Shown here piece after piece: positions 42,610 to 51,530 of a DNA stretch of 64,000 bases (within the stretch, counting starts at the first letter, position 1; each line of letters starts with the position of its first letter). Position numbers and translations under genes: made by a program. The DNA is from Paraburkholderia sp. HP33-1 (GTDB lineage Bacteria; Pseudomonadota; Gammaproteobacteria; Burkholderiales; Burkholderiaceae): positions 620,001-684,000 of the forward strand of contig NZ_JAJEJR010000002.1 of the NCBI RefSeq assembly GCF_021390595.1. The letters run 5' to 3'. The notes under the pieces are model-generated. The model was not told the origin of the DNA. It saw only the letters and a list, made by a program, of their open reading frames with translations, and made no database searches.

Positions 42610-45600
42610 ATGCAAGCAAAGAATGAAGAAGCCGTCACGCACCTGCTGAACGATGTCGTCGAATTTGCGCGGGGGCGATTGCCCGAGCCGACCTTCAGTA
42701 TCGTCGAACCCTTCCTGCGGCACTACTACGATTTCGTCGACTCGGGCGATCTGCAAAGCCGCTCGATCGCCGATCTCTATGGCGCGGCTTTCGCTCACTG
42801 GCAGACCGCGCAACGCTTCGTGCCGGGCCAACAGCGTCTGCGCGTCTATAACCCGATCCTCGAACAGCATGGCTGGCATTCCGATCACACGGTGGTCGAG
42901 ATCGTCAACGACGACATGCCGTTCCTCGTCGACTCGGTCTCGATGACGGTCAACCGGCATGGGCTCGCGCTGCATTCGGTCGTGCATCCGGTGTTTCGCA
43001 TCTGGCGCGCACCGGACGGCAGCATCGCACGCGTGAGCCAGGGCGCCGAAGAGGCAGGCGATACGCGCTCACATCTGACTTCGTGCATCCATTTCGAAGT
43101 CGATCGTTGTGGCGATGCCGCAAAACTCGACGCGCTGCGCGACGACATCGCGCGCGTGCTCGGCGACGTGCGCGCGGCGGTGGAGGACTGGCCGAAGATC
43201 GTCGAACGCGCGAAGCAGACGATTCAGGATATGAAGATGCGCGAGACCGGTCCAGAGGCCGTTGAAGCGCGCGCGTTCGTCGAATGGATGGTCGCCGATC
43301 ATTTCACGTTCCTCGGCCAGCGTGATTACGAACTGGTGGAGCAGGACGGCAGCTACGGTTTGCGGGCGGTCGCGGGCTCCGGCCTCGGCATTTTGCGCGA
43401 TGCGCTGCGGCCGCTCGGCGCGGTGGAAGTCACGCCGTTGCCGCCGGCGGCCGCGGAGATCGTCACCGGATCGTCGCCGATCTTTCTGACCAAGGCCAAT
43501 TCGCGCGCGACGGTGCACCGACCCGGCTATCTCGACTATGTCGGCGTCAAGCTGAGCGGCGCGGATGGCAAGGTGACGGGCGAAAGACGGTTCATCGGTC
43601 TGTATACGTCGACCGCTTATTTCGTGTCGGCCGCGGAGATTCCGATCGTGCGGCGCAAATGCGCGAATATCGTGAGACGGGCCGCATTCCTGCCGAAAGG
43701 TCATCTGGCGAAGTCGCTGGTGACGGTGCTTGAAACCTATCCGCGCGACGAACTGTTCCAGGCCGACGAGGACCAGCTGTACGACACCACGCTCGGCGTG
43801 CTGCGTTTGCAGGAGCATCAGCGCACGCGGCTGTTCGTTCGGCGCGATCGCTTCGATCGCTTCGTGTCGTGCCTCGTGTTCGTGTCGCGCGACAAGTACA
43901 ACACCGATCTGCGGCAACGTACCGCAAACCTGCTCGCTGAAGCATTCAATGGCGAGACCGTCGAATTCACACCGCTGCTGTCGGAGTCGACGCTCGCGCG
44001 AATTCATTTCGTTGTCCATGCCAAACCGGGCGGTATGCCCGATGTCGATACCCGCGAGCTCGAAGCGCGCCTCGTGCAGGTCGCGCGCCGCTGGCAGGAT
44101 GATCTGGCCGACGCCTTGCTCGACGCGTACGGCGAAGAGCACGGCAACCGTTTGCTGCAGCATTACGGCGCCTCGTTTCCGGCTGGCTATCGCGACGACT
44201 ATCCGGCGCGCACGGCGGTGCGCGACATCGAACTGATCGAGCGCGTGCAGGGCAGCGAGCGGCTCGCGATGAACCTGTACAGGCCGATCGAATCAGGACC
44301 GCGCGCGTTCCGCTTCAAGGTGTATCGCGCGGACTCGCCGATCGCGCTGTCGCGCAGCCTGCCGATGCTCGAACATCTGGGCGTGCGGGTCGATGAAGAG
44401 CGGCCTTATCTGATCGAAGCAGTGGGCGCGACGCCCGCCTGGATCCACGACTTCGGTCTCGAACTGGCCGACGATGCCGAGTTCGACATCGAGCGGGTGA
44501 AGGATCTGTTCGAACAGGCGTTCGAGCAGGTGTGGACCGGCACGATAGAAAGCGACGACTTCAATCGTCTCGTGTTGCGCGCGCAGCTCAATGCGCGTGA
44601 GGTGACGATTCTGCGTGCGTACGCGAAGTACTTGCGGCAGGTCGGTTCGACGTTCAGCGACGCATATATCGAACGCGCGGTGACGGGCAACCCGGCTATT
44701 GCGCGCATGCTCGTCGAGCTGTTCATCGCGCGCTTCGATCCGGCTCTCGGCGATGTGCGCGAAGCTCGCGTCGACAGTTGTCTCCAGGCGATCGACAGCG
44801 CGCTCGACCAGGTGCCGAATCTCGACGAGGACCGCATCCTGCGGCAGTTTCTCGGCGTCATCAAGGCGACCAAGCGTACCAACTACTACCGCTATGCCGC
44901 TCAGGGGCAACCGAAACCGTACCTGTCGTTCAAGTTCGATCCCGCGCAAGTGCCCGGCTTGCCCGAGCCGAAGCCGATGTTCGAGATCTGGGTCTATTCA
45001 CCGCGCGTCGAGGGCGTGCATTTGCGTGGCGGGCGTGTCGCGCGCGGCGGCTTGCGCTGGTCGGATCGGCGCGAGGATTTCCGCACGGAAGTGCTCGGCC
45101 TGATGAAGGCGCAGATGGTGAAGAACGTCGTGATCGTGCCGGTCGGCTCGAAGGGCGGCTTCGTCGTCAAGAATCCGCCGCCGCAGAGCGAGCGCGATGC
45201 GTGGATGCGGGAAGGCATCGCATGCTATCAGACCTTCCTGCGCGGATTGCTCGACGTGACTGACAATCTCGCGTCCACGGACGTCGTGCCACCGCCCGAC
45301 GTGGTGCGCCACGATCCCGACGACCCGTACCTGGTCGTCGCCGCCGACAAGGGCACGGCCACGTTTTCCGACTACGCGAACGCGATCTCGCAGGAATACG
45401 GCTTCTGGCTCGACGACGCGTTCGCGTCGGGCGGCTCGGTCGGCTACGACCACAAAAAGATGGGCATCACCGCGCGCGGCGCGTGGGAGTCGGTCAAGCG
45501 ACACTTCCGCGAGATGGGCGTCGACACGCAGACCATGGACTTTACGGTGGTCGGCATCGGCGACATGTCGGGCGACGTGTTCGGCAACGGCATGCTGTTG

Positions 45601-47448
45601 TCGCCGCATATCAAGCTCCTCGCCGCCTTCGATCACCGGCATATCTTTCTCGATCCGAATCCCGATCCCGCCGCGAGCATGGCGGAACGTGCGCGGCTCT
45701 TCATGCTCGACCGTTCGAGTTGGGCCGATTACGATCCGTCGCTGATCTCGGCGGGCGGTGGCGTATTCCCGCGCAGCGCGAAGACGATTCCGCTGTCGGC
45801 GGCAGTGCAGTCGGTGCTTGGCATCAGCGCGACGGCGCTCTCGCCGGCCGAGCTGATGCGCGCGATTCTGCAGGCGCCCGTCGATCTGCTTTATAACGGC
45901 GGCATCGGCACCTACGTGAAGGCGAGCCGCGAAACGAATCAGCAGGCGGGCGATCGGGCGAACGACGCGATTCGCGTGAACGGCGCCGATCTGCGCTGCA
46001 AGGTCGTGGCCGAAGGCGGCAATCTCGGCTTGACGCAACTCGGGCGCATCGAGTTCGCGCAGCGCGGCGGCCGCATCAATACCGATGCGATCGATAACTC
46101 GGCGGGCGTCGATTGTTCCGATCACGAAGTCAACATCAAGATTCTGCTGGGCCTCGTCGTCGCCGATGGCGAGATGACGCAGAAGCAGCGCAATGCGTTG
46201 CTTGCCGAAATGACCGATGAAGTCGGTCTGCTCGTGCTGACGGACAACTACTATCAGACGCAGGCTTTGTCGATTGCGGGCCGTTTTGGCGTAGAACTGC
46301 TCGATGCCGAGGCGCGTTTGATGCGCTATCTGGAGAAGGCGGGGCGGCTCAATCGCGTGATCGAATTTCTGCCCACCGACGAAGACATCGCCGAACGCGT
46401 CGCGGCGAAGCAGGGCCTGACGACGCCCGAACGCGCGGTGCTGCTCGCGTACAGCAAGATGTGGATGTATGACGCGCTGCTCGAATCGTCGATGCCGGAA
46501 GACCCGCTCGTGAGCGACATGTTGATCGAGTACTTTCCGAAACCGCTGCGGCAGCGTTTCCGCGAACCGATGCAACGCCATCCGCTGCGCCGCGAAATCC
46601 TTGCAACGCATCTGACCAATGCGCTCGTGAACCGGGTTGGCTGCGAGTTCGTGCATCGGCTGATGGAAGAGACCGATGCGCAGCCCGGCGACATCGTGCG
46701 TGCGTGCATCATGGCGCGCGACGTGTTCGATCTCGATCAGATCTGGCGTAGCATCGACGCGCTCGATAACCGCGTCGCCGACGACGTGCAGGCACGTATG
46801 TTCGCCGAGGTCGCGCGGCTCGTCGAACGCTCGGCGCTGTGGTTCCTGCGGCATCTGCATTCGGGCGCGGCTGGCGACGACGTGAGCGGCCTGCTCGCGC
46901 GCTGTCGCGATGCCGCGCAGCGTCTCGCGCCGCAATGGCCGGCGCTGTTACCCGCCGCGGATCTCGAAGCGTTGTCGGAGCGGCAACGCGTATTCGTCGA
47001 TGCCGGTGTCGATAGCGATCTCGCGGTGCGTATCGCGAGCGGCGAGGTGTCGGCCGCTTTGCTCGATATCGCCGAAGTCGCGTCGACGTGCGGGCGCAAT
47101 CTCGAACAGGTCGCGGGCGTTTACCTCGCGCTCGGCACTCTGCTGAACTACAGCTGGATCAGCCAGCGCGCCGCCTCGTTGCCGGCGCCGACGCATTGGG
47201 ACATGCTCGCGCGCGCATCGGCGCTCGCCGAACTCGCACGGCTCAAGCGCGCGCTGACCACCAGCGCATTGGCCGGCGCGACCGATGCGTCGACGCCCGA
47301 GTCGCTCATGCAAACGTGGCGCGACAAACGCGCGGCGCCGCTCGAACGTTATACGCGTCTGCTGACCGATCTGCGCGCGACGGGCGGCGCGAGTCTGTCG
47401 GTGCTGCTGGTGGTCGTGCGGGAGATGGGGGCGCTCGAGAGGGCGTGA
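42610..47448 (+). CDS. gdhB: Large NAD-dependent glutamate dehydrogenase (GDH-180 type)
   Basis: Enzyme of 1612 residues that oxidises glutamate to 2-oxoglutarate and ammonium with NAD. The length is standard for the 180-kDa class found in Pseudomonas and Burkholderia. A long N-terminal regulatory region (about 1-700, ACT-like segments) precedes the catalytic core with GGLRWSDRREDFRTEVLGLM, the Lys-containing MVKNVVIVPVGSKGGFV, VVGIGDMSGDVFGNGML (dinucleotide-binding) and VVAEGGNLG. A helical C-terminal domain follows. GGGGAG precedes the ATG. It is monocistronic, with about 160 nt of featureless sequence before the next gene. Confidence 0.95.
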   Translation: MQAKNEEAVTHLLNDVVEFARGRLPEPTFSIVEPFLRHYYDFVDSGDLQSRSIADLYGAAFAHWQTAQRFVPGQQRLRVYNPILEQHGWHSDHTVVEIVNDDMPFLVDSVSMTVNRHGLALHSVVHPVFRIWRAPDGSIARVSQGAEEAGDTRSHLTSCIHFEVDRCGDAAKLDALRDDIARVLGDVRAAVEDWPKIVERAKQTIQDMKMRETGPEAVEARAFVEWMVADHFTFLGQRDYELVEQDGSYGLRAVAGSGLGILRDALRPLGAVEVTPLPPAAAEIVTGSSPIFLTKANSRATVHRPGYLDYVGVKLSGADGKVTGERRFIGLYTSTAYFVSAAEIPIVRRKCANIVRRAAFLPKGHLAKSLVTVLETYPRDELFQADEDQLYDTTLGVLRLQEHQRTRLFVRRDRFDRFVSCLVFVSRDKYNTDLRQRTANLLAEAFNGETVEFTPLLSESTLARIHFVVHAKPGGMPDVDTRELEARLVQVARRWQDDLADALLDAYGEEHGNRLLQHYGASFPAGYRDDYPARTAVRDIELIERVQGSERLAMNLYRPIESGPRAFRFKVYRADSPIALSRSLPMLEHLGVRVDEERPYLIEAVGATPAWIHDFGLELADDAEFDIERVKDLFEQAFEQVWTGTIESDDFNRLVLRAQLNAREVTILRAYAKYLRQVGSTFSDAYIERAVTGNPAIARMLVELFIARFDPALGDVREARVDSCLQAIDSALDQVPNLDEDRILRQFLGVIKATKRTNYYRYAAQGQPKPYLSFKFDPAQVPGLPEPKPMFEIWVYSPRVEGVHLRGGRVARGGLRWSDRREDFRTEVLGLMKAQMVKNVVIVPVGSKGGFVVKNPPPQSERDAWMREGIACYQTFLRGLLDVTDNLASTDVVPPPDVVRHDPDDPYLVVAADKGTATFSDYANAISQEYGFWLDDAFASGGSVGYDHKKMGITARGAWESVKRHFREMGVDTQTMDFTVVGIGDMSGDVFGNGMLLSPHIKLLAAFDHRHIFLDPNPDPAASMAERARLFMLDRSSWADYDPSLISAGGGVFPRSAKTIPLSAAVQSVLGISATALSPAELMRAILQAPVDLLYNGGIGTYVKASRETNQQAGDRANDAIRVNGADLRCKVVAEGGNLGLTQLGRIEFAQRGGRINTDAIDNSAGVDCSDHEVNIKILLGLVVADGEMTQKQRNALLAEMTDEVGLLVLTDNYYQTQALSIAGRFGVELLDAEARLMRYLEKAGRLNRVIEFLPTDEDIAERVAAKQGLTTPERAVLLAYSKMWMYDALLESSMPEDPLVSDMLIEYFPKPLRQRFREPMQRHPLRREILATHLTNALVNRVGCEFVHRLMEETDAQPGDIVRACIMARDVFDLDQIWRSIDALDNRVADDVQARMFAEVARLVERSALWFLRHLHSGAAGDDVSGLLARCRDAAQRLAPQWPALLPAADLEALSERQRVFVDAGVDSDLAVRIASGEVSAALLDIAEVASTCGRNLEQVAGVYLALGTLLNYSWISQRAASLPAPTHWDMLARASALAELARLKRALTTSALAGATDASTPESLMQTWRDKRAAPLERYTRLLTDLRATGGASLSVLLVVVREMGALERA

Positions 47449-47610
47449 GTAGAACGAATGGCGTAAAGGACGACTTGGGAACCGGCGGTGCGACGGCGCA
47501 TCAGGTCCGATGCGTGCGAGCCGATGTGTCGTTGTCGTCCATAATATCGGGTACTTGCCGATCGTTTCGATCGTGCAGTACCCAGCACACTCACGGACGC
47601 CCGCCAGCAG

Positions 47611-48516
47611 ATGAAAGAAGAATCGCCGAAAGCCATTTTCTACGCACTCGCCGCCAACGTCGGCATCGCCGTCTGCAAGTTCGCCGCGGCGGCGTTCACC
47701 GGTTCCGGCTCGATGTTCGCCGAAGCGATTCACTCCACTGCCGACTGTGGCAATCAACTGCTGCTGCTATTCGGACTGCGCGAAGCGCGCAAGCCGGTAA
47801 GCCCTTTGCATCCGATGGGCAGCGGCCGCGAAATCAACTTCTATTCGCTGCTGGTTGCGTTGCTGCTGTTTTTCGTCGGCGGCGCGTTTTCGGTGTATGA
47901 AGGCGTGCATCGACTGATCGCACGCGAGCCGTTGCAGTACGCGTTCGTCGCGTTGGCGGTGCTCGGTGTGTCGGTGGTGCTCGAATCGCTGTCGCTGTGG
48001 GGCGCGGTCAAGGAGATTCGCAAGACGCATCCGGATAAAAATTTGTGGCGCTGGTTTCGCGAGACGCGCGAATCGGATCTGCTGGTCGTGGCGGGCGAGG
48101 ATATCGCCGCGCTATTCGGTCTCGCGATCGCATTCGTCGCCGTGCTATCGACGATGGTGACCGGCAATCCCGTGTATGACGCACTCGGCTCGGTAGGGGT
48201 TGGTCTTCTGCTGATGACCATCTCGTGGCTCGTCGCGCGTGAAGTGAAGTCGATGATCGTCGGTGAATCGGCAAGCCCCGAAGTGCGCAGCGCGATCGAC
48301 GCGCATCTGCGTGCGCGTCCCGAGATTCGCGACATCATCAACATGATCACGTTGCAGTGGGGGCGTCACGTGGTCGTGGCAGTGCAGGCGGAAATGATCG
48401 ACTACCCGAGCGGCCGCGCGATGGTCGATGCGATCAACATCGTGGAGGCCGATCTGCAGGCCACGTTTCCGCAGGTGCGCTGGGTATTCTTCGAGCCGGA
48501 AGTGCCGCGCAAGTAA
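47611..48516 (+). CDS. Cation diffusion facilitator (CDF) family transporter
   Basis: Inner membrane protein of 301 residues with about six transmembrane helices and a cytoplasmic ferredoxin-like domain (about 215-300). In helix 2 the metal motif is HSTAD (His41, Asp45). In helix 5 the equivalent position reads GEDIAALFG, so only one Asp of the usual HxxxD is kept. That departs from the Zn-type YiiP quartet and may point to altered selectivity, such as manganese or iron. No clear ribosome site. The 3 prime end overlaps the terminator of the convergent aldo/keto reductase. Confidence 0.9.
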   Translation: MKEESPKAIFYALAANVGIAVCKFAAAAFTGSGSMFAEAIHSTADCGNQLLLLFGLREARKPVSPLHPMGSGREINFYSLLVALLLFFVGGAFSVYEGVHRLIAREPLQYAFVALAVLGVSVVLESLSLWGAVKEIRKTHPDKNLWRWFRETRESDLLVVAGEDIAALFGLAIAFVAVLSTMVTGNPVYDALGSVGVGLLLMTISWLVAREVKSMIVGESASPEVRSAIDAHLRARPEIRDIINMITLQWGRHVVVAVQAEMIDYPSGRAMVDAINIVEADLQATFPQVRWVFFEPEVPRK

Positions 48517-48538
48517 AAAGGCCTGCTGCAGGCAGGCC
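48515..48538 (-). terminator. Intrinsic terminator for the aldo/keto reductase gene
   Basis: Stem GGCCTGC/GCAGGCC (48520-48526 and 48532-48538) with a 5-nt loop, followed on the minus strand by five T. It sits 27 nt after the reductase stop and overlaps the last stop codon of the convergent CDF gene. Confidence 0.7.
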
Positions 48539-48565
48539 CGCGAGCGCTGTGCTGACACCAGAAGC

Positions 48566-49546
48566 TTATTTGAACCCGGTCACCGCATGCGGCACATACA
48601 GTTCTTCGAGCCGGCGAATCTCCTCGTCACTGAGTTTCAACGAGAGCGCCGCGACCGCGTCATCGAGGTGATGCAGCTTGGTCGCACCGACGATCGGCGC
48701 GGTAATCGGCTTCTTCTGCAGCACCCACGCTAGCGCAACCTGCGCGCGCGGCACGCCACGTTCCTTCGCGATCTCGCTGACGCGCTCGACGACACGCCGG
48801 TCCGCTTCCTGCGTTTGCGCGTACAGCGTGCGGCCGAATTCATCGGTTTCCGAGCGTGCGCTTTCGGTGTCCCAGTCGCGCGTCAGACGTCCACGCGCAA
48901 GCGGACTCCACGGAATCACGCCGATACCTTCGCTTTCGCACAGCGGCAGCATTTCGCGCTCTTCCTCGCGGTACAGCAGATTCACGTAGTTCTGCATCGT
49001 CACGAAGCGCGTCCAGCCATGGCGCTCGGCCACCTGCAGCGCTTTCGCAAACTGCCATGCGTACATCGACGACGCCCCGATATAGCGCGCTTTGCCGGCT
49101 TTGACGACATCATGCAGCGCTTCCATTGTTTCCTCGATCGGCGTGCCGTAGTCCCAGCGATGAATCTGATACAGGTCCACGTAGTCGGTACCGAGACGGC
49201 GCAGGCTGTGATCGATCTCGGCCATGATCGCCTTGCGCGACAGACCCGCGCCGTTCGGGCCCGGATGCATGCGGCTATTGACCTTGGTGGCGAGCACGAT
49301 CTCGTCTCGCTTCGCAAAGTCCCTCAACGCGCGACCGACGATCTCCTCGCTGGTGCCGTCCGAATAGACGTTGGCCGTATCGAAGAAGTTGATGCCGTGA
49401 TCGAGTGCCTGCTTGATGAAAGGGCGCGCGGCTGCGTCATCGAGCGACCAGGCGTGCGTGCCGCGCGACGGCACGCCATAACTCATGCAGCCGAGACAAA
49501 GACGCGATACATCGAGGCCGGTGCGGCCGAGTTTCACATAGTCCAT
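48566..49546 (-). CDS. Aldo/keto reductase
   Basis: NADPH-dependent oxidoreductase of 326 residues with a TIM barrel. The catalytic tetrad is complete: Asp56 and Tyr61 in FFDTANVYSDG, Lys88 in LATKVN and His129 in LYQIHRWD. The cofactor site shows GASSMYAWQ and PIVGATKLHHLDD. AGGAG precedes the ATG. The sequence resembles the YakC/PdxI-like general aldehyde reductases. The substrate is not predictable. Transcribed alone toward a good terminator. Confidence 0.93.
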   Translation of the reverse strand: MDYVKLGRTGLDVSRLCLGCMSYGVPSRGTHAWSLDDAAARPFIKQALDHGINFFDTANVYSDGTSEEIVGRALRDFAKRDEIVLATKVNSRMHPGPNGAGLSRKAIMAEIDHSLRRLGTDYVDLYQIHRWDYGTPIEETMEALHDVVKAGKARYIGASSMYAWQFAKALQVAERHGWTRFVTMQNYVNLLYREEEREMLPLCESEGIGVIPWSPLARGRLTRDWDTESARSETDEFGRTLYAQTQEADRRVVERVSEIAKERGVPRAQVALAWVLQKKPITAPIVGATKLHHLDDAVAALSLKLSDEEIRRLEELYVPHAVTGFK

Positions 49547-49728
49547 CGTGGTGCTCCTGTGGTGAAGCGCACAAACCCGCTGCGAGAGAAGGACCTTCGA
49601 TTATAGGGAAACGTCGGTAACCGCGTCGCCGCTGGCCGCACTCGCTTTGGGTTGTCTCAATAGCGATGCGCCCGCGAAACCACTCCGCGGGCGCATGACG
49701 GCGAGTGCCGTGAACGACGGGCTAACAC

Positions 49729-49803
49729 TCAGCGCTGTGCCGGACGATACGGTGTCCACACGGGCGCGTTGGTATCCCATTGATCGAGTTCCGATGGCGT
49801 CAT
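49729..49803 (-). CDS. Possible 24-residue small protein
   Basis: ATG with a strong AAGGAG ribosome site 7 nt upstream and a 24-residue frame reading MTPSELDQWD through to PYRPAQR, then TGA. It starts 32 nt after the DUF4148 stop, so the two could be co-transcribed. The peptide is hydrophilic and Trp-containing with no signal. Strong translation signals and position support it, but the length makes chance plausible. The rest of the 49547-49835 gap shows nothing else. Confidence 0.4.
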   Translation of the reverse strand: MTPSELDQWDTNAPVWTPYRPAQR

Positions 49804-49835
49804 GATGTGCTCCTTGACTTAGGATTTCAAACTCG

Positions 49836-50141
49836 TTACCGGCCGTTCGCGACGCGCGTCACTTCGCCGTTCGTCCCTTCCTGCAGCGCAATGCGCGCGG
49901 CTTGCGTCTGGCCGATCAGGCCTTTGTCCGGATACGAGGTGCGATTCAGCGAGGGCAGTGAGCCGTCGCGATACGCGGCGACCAGTTCGGCCTTGACCTC
50001 GGCGCGAGTCTTCGTGCTTGCGCTTGCAGCCGGTTGCGTGTCATACGTTCCCGCGCGGCCAATGCCGCCACCGCCTTGCGCAAATGCCGGAACACTGACG
50101 AGCAGCGAAAGAGCCAGGCCTGCCAGCAGATTGCGTTTCAT
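49836..50141 (-). CDS. DUF4148 exported protein
   Basis: Protein of 101 residues. ATG 50141 is supported by AGGAG and gives a signal peptide ending VPAFAQ (residue 22); an upstream frame is not. The mature part has the KTRAEVKAELVAAYRDGSLP stretch typical of DUF4148, a family abundant in Burkholderiaceae with unknown periplasmic role. It lies alone between the reductase and the LysR gene. Confidence 0.88.
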   Translation of the reverse strand: MKRNLLAGLALSLLVSVPAFAQGGGGIGRAGTYDTQPAASASTKTRAEVKAELVAAYRDGSLPSLNRTSYPDKGLIGQTQAARIALQEGTNGEVTRVANGR

Positions 50142-50350
50142 GATCCACTCCTGTCGATTCAATGGCAGCGCGATGGCGCTGCGGCAGGGTGAAATGTAGA
50201 CGTCGACGCGGTGCGGATAAATCGCGGTTTCGCGAAATGAATAGTCGCGATTCAGGAACAATCGCGCAATGGCTTGAGGAATCCGCGTTATTGCGCGGGT
50301 GCCGCGGCATTGGCGCCGCGGCTGGAATTCACTGTTTCACTTCCCGTACT

Positions 50351-51355
50351 TCATGCGACCCATTCGGTCATCACCGGTGTGTCGAGTGCCGGTGCCGACT
50401 CGCGCTCCTCGAAGGTGCGCTTCGTGCACGTCGCGTCGAGATTGCCGCGTCCGCTCAGCAATGGACAACGATCGAACACCTCTGCAATCCAGTCTACGAA
50501 AACACGGACTTTCGGCGACAGGTGACGACTGTGCGGATAGACTGCCGAGATCGGCATCGGCAGTGGTTTCAGCTCCGGCAGCACTTCGACGAGCTGACCC
50601 GAACGCAGATGCGGCAGCACCATGAAGAGCGCCGGCTGAATCAGGCCGAAGCCTTCGAGTCCGCAGGTCACGTAGGCATCCGCGTCGTTCACCGACACGA
50701 TGCTCTTCATCTTCACTTCCACCTCGTTGCCGTTCACCATGAACGCCCAATCGATCGTGCGTCCCGTGCGGCTCGAGAAGTAGTTGACGGCTTTGTGATT
50801 GTCGAGATCTTCGAGCGAAGCGGGCATGCCCGCGCGCTTGATGTAGTCGGGTGACGCGCAGGTCACGCCCTCGAACAGACCGATGCGGCGCGCGACCAGT
50901 GACGAATCCTGCAGCGCGCCGACGCGCACCACGCAATCGACACCTTCCTGCAGCAGATCAACGGGCCGGTCGGTCAGGCCCAGTTGCAAATCGATGTCCG
51001 GATAGCGCGTGTGGAATTCGCACAGCGCAGGTATCACGAGCAGACGGCCAATCGAGCCCGGCATGTCGATGCGCAGCTTGCCATGCGGTTTCTTGTTGCC
51101 GCTCTGGAAGCTCGCCTCGGTCTCTTCGACGTCCGCGAGAATGCGTACGCAGCGCTCGTAGTACGCGGCGCCGTCGGGCGTCAGCGACAGACGCCGGGTG
51201 GTCCGGTGCATGAGCCGCGTGCCGAGAAACGCTTCGAGGTTCTGAATGATCGTAGTAACCGACGCGCGCGGCAGATCGAGCGTTTCCGCCGCACGGGTAA
51301 AGCTGTTGGTGTCGACGACACGAGTGAACACTTGCATGGCCTGAAGCCGGTCCAT
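50351..51355 (-). CDS. LysR-type regulator, CeoR/BpeT-like
   Basis: LysR-family regulator of 334 residues, ATG 51355 with GGAGG upstream. The winged helix lies at 1-60 (MDRLQAMQVFTRVVDTNSF) and the inducer-binding domain at 90-300. It is divergent from llpE-ceoAB-opcM, the arrangement of bpeT or ceoR next to their efflux operons in Burkholderia. There such regulators respond to drugs or salicylate-like compounds. The 175-nt gap contains a perfect palindrome at 51406-51426, its probable site. The last 30 residues are an unusual charged extension. Confidence 0.9.
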   Translation of the reverse strand: MDRLQAMQVFTRVVDTNSFTRAAETLDLPRASVTTIIQNLEAFLGTRLMHRTTRRLSLTPDGAAYYERCVRILADVEETEASFQSGNKKPHGKLRIDMPGSIGRLLVIPALCEFHTRYPDIDLQLGLTDRPVDLLQEGVDCVVRVGALQDSSLVARRIGLFEGVTCASPDYIKRAGMPASLEDLDNHKAVNYFSSRTGRTIDWAFMVNGNEVEVKMKSIVSVNDADAYVTCGLEGFGLIQPALFMVLPHLRSGQLVEVLPELKPLPMPISAVYPHSRHLSPKVRVFVDWIAEVFDRCPLLSGRGNLDATCTKRTFEERESAPALDTPVMTEWVA

Positions 51356-51405
51356 TGCAAACCTCCAGAAGGGGCGGGTGCGCAGGCGGGAATGGAGTCC
51401 GCGAA

Positions 51406-51426
51406 AACAATCGGAAGCTGATTGTT
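51406..51426. promoter_or_regulatory. Palindrome AACAATC-N7-GATTGTT, candidate LysR operator
   Basis: Perfect 7-base arms with a 7-base centre, placed between the divergent LysR and llpE genes. It has ATC/GAT cores as expected of LysR-type sites. No clear -35/-10 pair could be assigned beside it. Confidence 0.5.
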
Positions 51427-51530
51427 CAAAGGCACCGAATTGTGTTGCCGGATTATAGGCATTTATTTGCGAGTCTGCCGAACCCACAATGCGCACCATT
51501 GAGGTTCTATGCGCATTTGCGCGGCACGAC

